The notes beneath the pieces were generated by a model. The model made no database searches. It had not been told where the DNA came from and saw only the letters and a program-made list of their open reading frames with translations. A stretch of DNA of 37,202 bases from Welwitschia mirabilis. Its lineage: Eukaryota > Gnetophyta > Gnetopsida > Welwitschiales. The position numbers and the translations under genes were made by a program. Location of the stretch: the NCBI GenBank assembly GCA_051453625.1, contig JBOZIK010000001.1, positions 158,872,963 through 158,910,164 of the forward strand, given 5' to 3'. Below, piece by piece: positions 34,401-37,202 of this stretch. Within the stretch, counting starts at the first letter, position 1, and every line of letters starts with the position of its first letter.

Positions 34401-36390
34401 TCTATCCTTGAGGCAAGGAACTTTGAGCACTATTAACCCATGGCGTAGGTAGTTTTCCTTCATTTTATCATTTTTGAAGGATTTTTATCCTTTTCTTGGT
34501 TTCTTATTCTTTTACTTATTACTTTCTTATTATGTATTTGAAGCTTTCTAGGCAGTGGCCCTCGTATGCTCTAACTTAGGTGTACTACCATGGCTTCTCC
34601 CTATTTTTTGTGCTTCCTTCAACTAATAATCTAGGTTGTTATTATTTAAAGGGTTTTTATCATTTTCATTAATTCCTTACTCTTTAAGCTTCTGTTTAAA
34701 CCCAAATCAAGCTCCAGTGACATGTCAAATCAAAAGGCCTAATAGCCCATTATGAGCAACTATGAGTAGCTATTTCTATGTCATAATTTTACACTCTCTT
34801 CATAGCTCCACATTTAGGAAGGCTGGCATGTAGATTGCATCATGTCTTTTCCCTGGCTAAAAGGGATACAAGAGAGAAATGAAAACCGTGTAAGTTCAAG
34901 ACTTTACTATTTAGGGTAAAATATCTCATTATCTATCAATTCACTTTCAACCATATGATTCCAACTAGAACCTTGATTTCTGTTATTTCTTTTCTTTGTT
35001 AAAAAAGTGCCTCATCCATTCATCATCAAATCTTACCTTGTGGATGACCCTTTTTCCTTTATAACTAAAACCTACCACTGTCACACTAAGATCTATAGAT
35101 AAGTCGATTGTGTGCCGTTTCGCCATTCCTAGGTTTTAATGGCCTTTTCCACCAAGGTTTTAGGAAAACCCTAGAGTTTCTCACAATAGAGAGCCTAACC
35201 CTTTTCCACAAAATGCCTATATAGTAGTGAGCTTTAAAATGTAGCATGTAACCACAATTCATGCTAAAAGGATTTATACACAACTGATAAACACATGTCG
35301 TAGTTTGGGGCCTTCTCATAAGCTTCTTAAGCAATGATAGCTTTAATAAATAGGTGGAGGAGAGGATTAGCTTTAGTTGATTGAAAAATTTCTTTATTTT
35401 AATATAACTAAATATGCCAAATATTTTCAATCCCTATGCTGGTCATGAGATTATGATGAGGGGATGACTCAACTATTATTTAGATACTAGGATTACTAAA
35501 GGTTGCACTCATCATATTTTGTTGTTCATTTAATTATATCTTTAACATAATTGCATTCTAAAAAATGTAATCTATGAATTCTTGTTCTTCGTAGTATAAA
35601 ATTATCTAAAAATAATTTAAGATCCTCGTCTATTAAGATTTCATGAGTAAGGATGCTGTGATGTCTAATAAGCTAGCAAAAAAAGTGAGATTTTAGTCTT
35701 AGTGTAAGTGCCAAATGAGTTCCCATCCCAAGTAGTTTCCAAAGGAGGCTACAACAGACTTGGAAATTGAGTTGTGTCCAGAGGTAACACTAAAGTTAAG
35801 CTAGTCCTCTTGTCAACTAGTTAGTGGAAAGTGGTATTCTAAGATATGTATAAGATCTTTAGCTTCATTCATCATCTCTTTATCCTATATATCTTCTGTG
35901 ATAGTCCAAATCCCTTATGATAAGAACTACTTAATCCATATTCAAGTTTACTTTGTAAATGATTTATTAGTCGACAAAACCTTTGTTTTATCCTAATGTG
36001 TGTTCTTTTGGTAATTCAAGATGGGCATTGTTGCCCAAGGAATGACACTGCACAGTAATACCTACCTAAAGATGCGGCTCAACAAGTGATAGAATGGGAA
36101 TGGGTGGCTGCATTGCATACCGTACACTACCCTCCCTTCCTTTCGCTTACCTACTTAGGGGTATCCCCAAATATGGGTGGCAACTTCAAGGAGTCATGTC
36201 AATGATTTATGTGATCCCACTCTAGAAGTGGTCATGTAAGCATAAACTACCCTCCCATTTACTGAGTAGCTTATGTCCTAGAATTATGATTATTAATAGT
36301 TCCATCCCAATCTAGCTAGAGCAATAAGTGCATAACACATAAGCGACTACCCATGGGAAATTCCCTACTAAGATTCCTAACCTTCTAAAT
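31420..36390. other. Intergenic sequence, no confident gene
   Basis: AT-rich to about 33.4 kb, then more balanced composition. Short open frames (for example 33657-33851 plus, 35086-35430 minus) show no domain I recognise. The part from about 36000 to 36390 may be the 3' continuation of the LINE relic. A 10-N gap lies at 32541-32550. Confidence 0.4.
32541..32550. other. Assembly gap, 10 N
   Basis: Short run of N in AT-rich sequence. Confidence 0.99.
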
Positions 36391-36399
36391 TTCTAGCCT

Positions 36400-37202
36400 T
36401 CTAATGATTATACAAAGCATCAACCTTGGTGAATAAAATCCAAGTTGCTAAGAGGCACTTTTGATTCTGTTAGAGATTTCCATCTTTCTATTTGACACAA
36501 TGAATCTAGAGCTTATTAATATTTTTCCATACTTTCCAAGCTAGTTTGGCCACCATGGTCCAAGCTTGAGTCTTAACATCCCTTAAACCACACCTAATTA
36601 ATTTCTTTGATTTAGTTACCTTCTCCCAAAAGACCAAATAAATTATCTAGAATTTTTTTAGCATCTTCTCAGAAAACATTTTAGACCATCTAGTTAATAT
36701 ACCTTAGGATAGTAACTGAGGGAATAAGAACTATCATGTTGTAAAGAGGGATGCTGCTTAGGATCACTTTAGCTAGGGCGAGATTTAGAGCAATAGATAG
36801 GATTCTTCTTTCTAGGTTATCATTTTATTTTCTATTTTTTAGAGAATAGGATATCATAATTTTGCTTGCTTTTTGGCTAGGCTGACCTGAGTAAGTAAAT
36901 GGGAGCTAAGCTATTTACAATGTAAAATATTTTGAATTTCACATTCTTGTTCTATTGGAAAGTTGATCATAAAGAACTTCATTTTATCCTAGTTTATTAT
37001 TAATCTTATAGTATCAGCAAATGTGTATAATTCTTACTTAATTTTCTTGGCCTTCGAGACTAAGTCCTAAAACAATTAAGAGTGTCATCCATGTACTTAA
37101 GCATTTGAACTTGCTGTGTGAAAGGGGACTATATCCCTATTTTTCTTAGACATTTAGGATAATTGCATGGATGGAATAAACTAGGAGTCATCTCAGATAA
37201 TA
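36400..37202 (-). pseudogene. L1-type LINE reverse transcriptase remnant, runs off the right edge
   Basis: Minus strand, 5' to 3': QQVQMLKYMDDTL with YMDD at 37084-37095, the polymerase active-site box. Then LYTFADTIRLIIN, DKMKFFMINFP (about 36960-37030), the L1 'SGLxINxxKS' region. Next ERRILSIALNLALAKVILSS and IPLYNM (about 36740-36818), matching the L1 'W…LSxAGRLTLIKSVLSSIP' block. Then LVFWEKVTKSKKLIRCGLRD and VKTQAWTMVAKLAWKV (about 36530-36640), matching 'LVxWxxVxxPKxxGGLGIRD'. Stops and frameshifts separate the blocks, so it is dead. The upstream endonuclease and palm region lie beyond 37202. Clade assignment follows from these blocks; the left end is approximate. Confidence 0.82.

Noticed and set aside
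35086-35430. 114-codon minus-strand open frame
   Set aside because: Composition is unremarkable and no domain was recognised; length is within chance for this AT content.
1-37202. CRISPR arrays, bacterial operons, rRNA or tRNA genes
   Set aside because: No regularly spaced repeats, no operon-like dense coding, and no tRNA cloverleaf or rRNA signature apart from the tRNA-derived SINE.

Overview
This is a eukaryotic, almost certainly plant, nuclear window. It has GT-AG introns, degraded plant-type Ty1/copia, Ty3/gypsy and LINE sequences, a tRNA-derived SINE, and long AT-rich spacers. One conserved gene is interrupted by an intron of about 6.3 kb, and the intron before it exceeds 5.7 kb. Long introns full of decayed retroelements suggest a large-genome seed plant such as a gymnosperm; the lineage is an inference. 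The sequence is a draft with five runs of N.

Positions 1-5786 are read as intron of the same gene, because its last two exons follow and no earlier exon was recognised here. This stretch carries a 62-bp direct repeat and, on the minus strand, a decayed Ty1/copia gag-pol fragment (about 1560-2700). That fragment runs in one open frame into the C-terminal part of a Ty3/gypsy integrase (about 925-1530).

Positions 5787-12751 hold the only confident gene: the last two coding exons of a plus-strand homologue of TRM11/TRMT11, the catalytic subunit of tRNA (guanine-10-N2)-methyltransferase. The 75-nt exon (5787-5861) and the 576-nt terminal exon (12176-12751) join in phase 0. Together they encode the NNLPPW region, the DPPYG catalytic motif and the C-terminus. 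The THUMP domain and the S-adenosylmethionine-binding motif must lie upstream of the window. The intron between them contains a pyrimidine-rich block (about 8930-9850) with short perfect hairpins and a compound TG/AG microsatellite. A poly(A) signal follows the stop codon by about 110 bp.

Positions 12890-37202 look intergenic. Notable items are a 63-bp tandem repeat with a long alternating purine-pyrimidine tract (13651-13788), several TG/GA-type microsatellites at gap edges, and a 157-bp tRNA-derived SINE on the minus strand bounded by an 18-bp target-site duplication (17508-17700). There is also a probable minus-strand copia LTR with its polypurine tract (21935-22156), an orphan initiator-Met primer-binding site (23276-23288), two LTR-like promoter patches, and a decayed L1-type LINE reverse transcriptase on the minus strand that runs off the right edge (about 36400-37202). 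From about 16.5 to 33 kb the sequence is markedly AT-rich and yields no recognisable gene.

I found no novel multi-gene system. The most interesting items are the in-frame copia/gypsy mosaic, the well-bounded SINE, and the structured repeats in and near the TRM11 gene.
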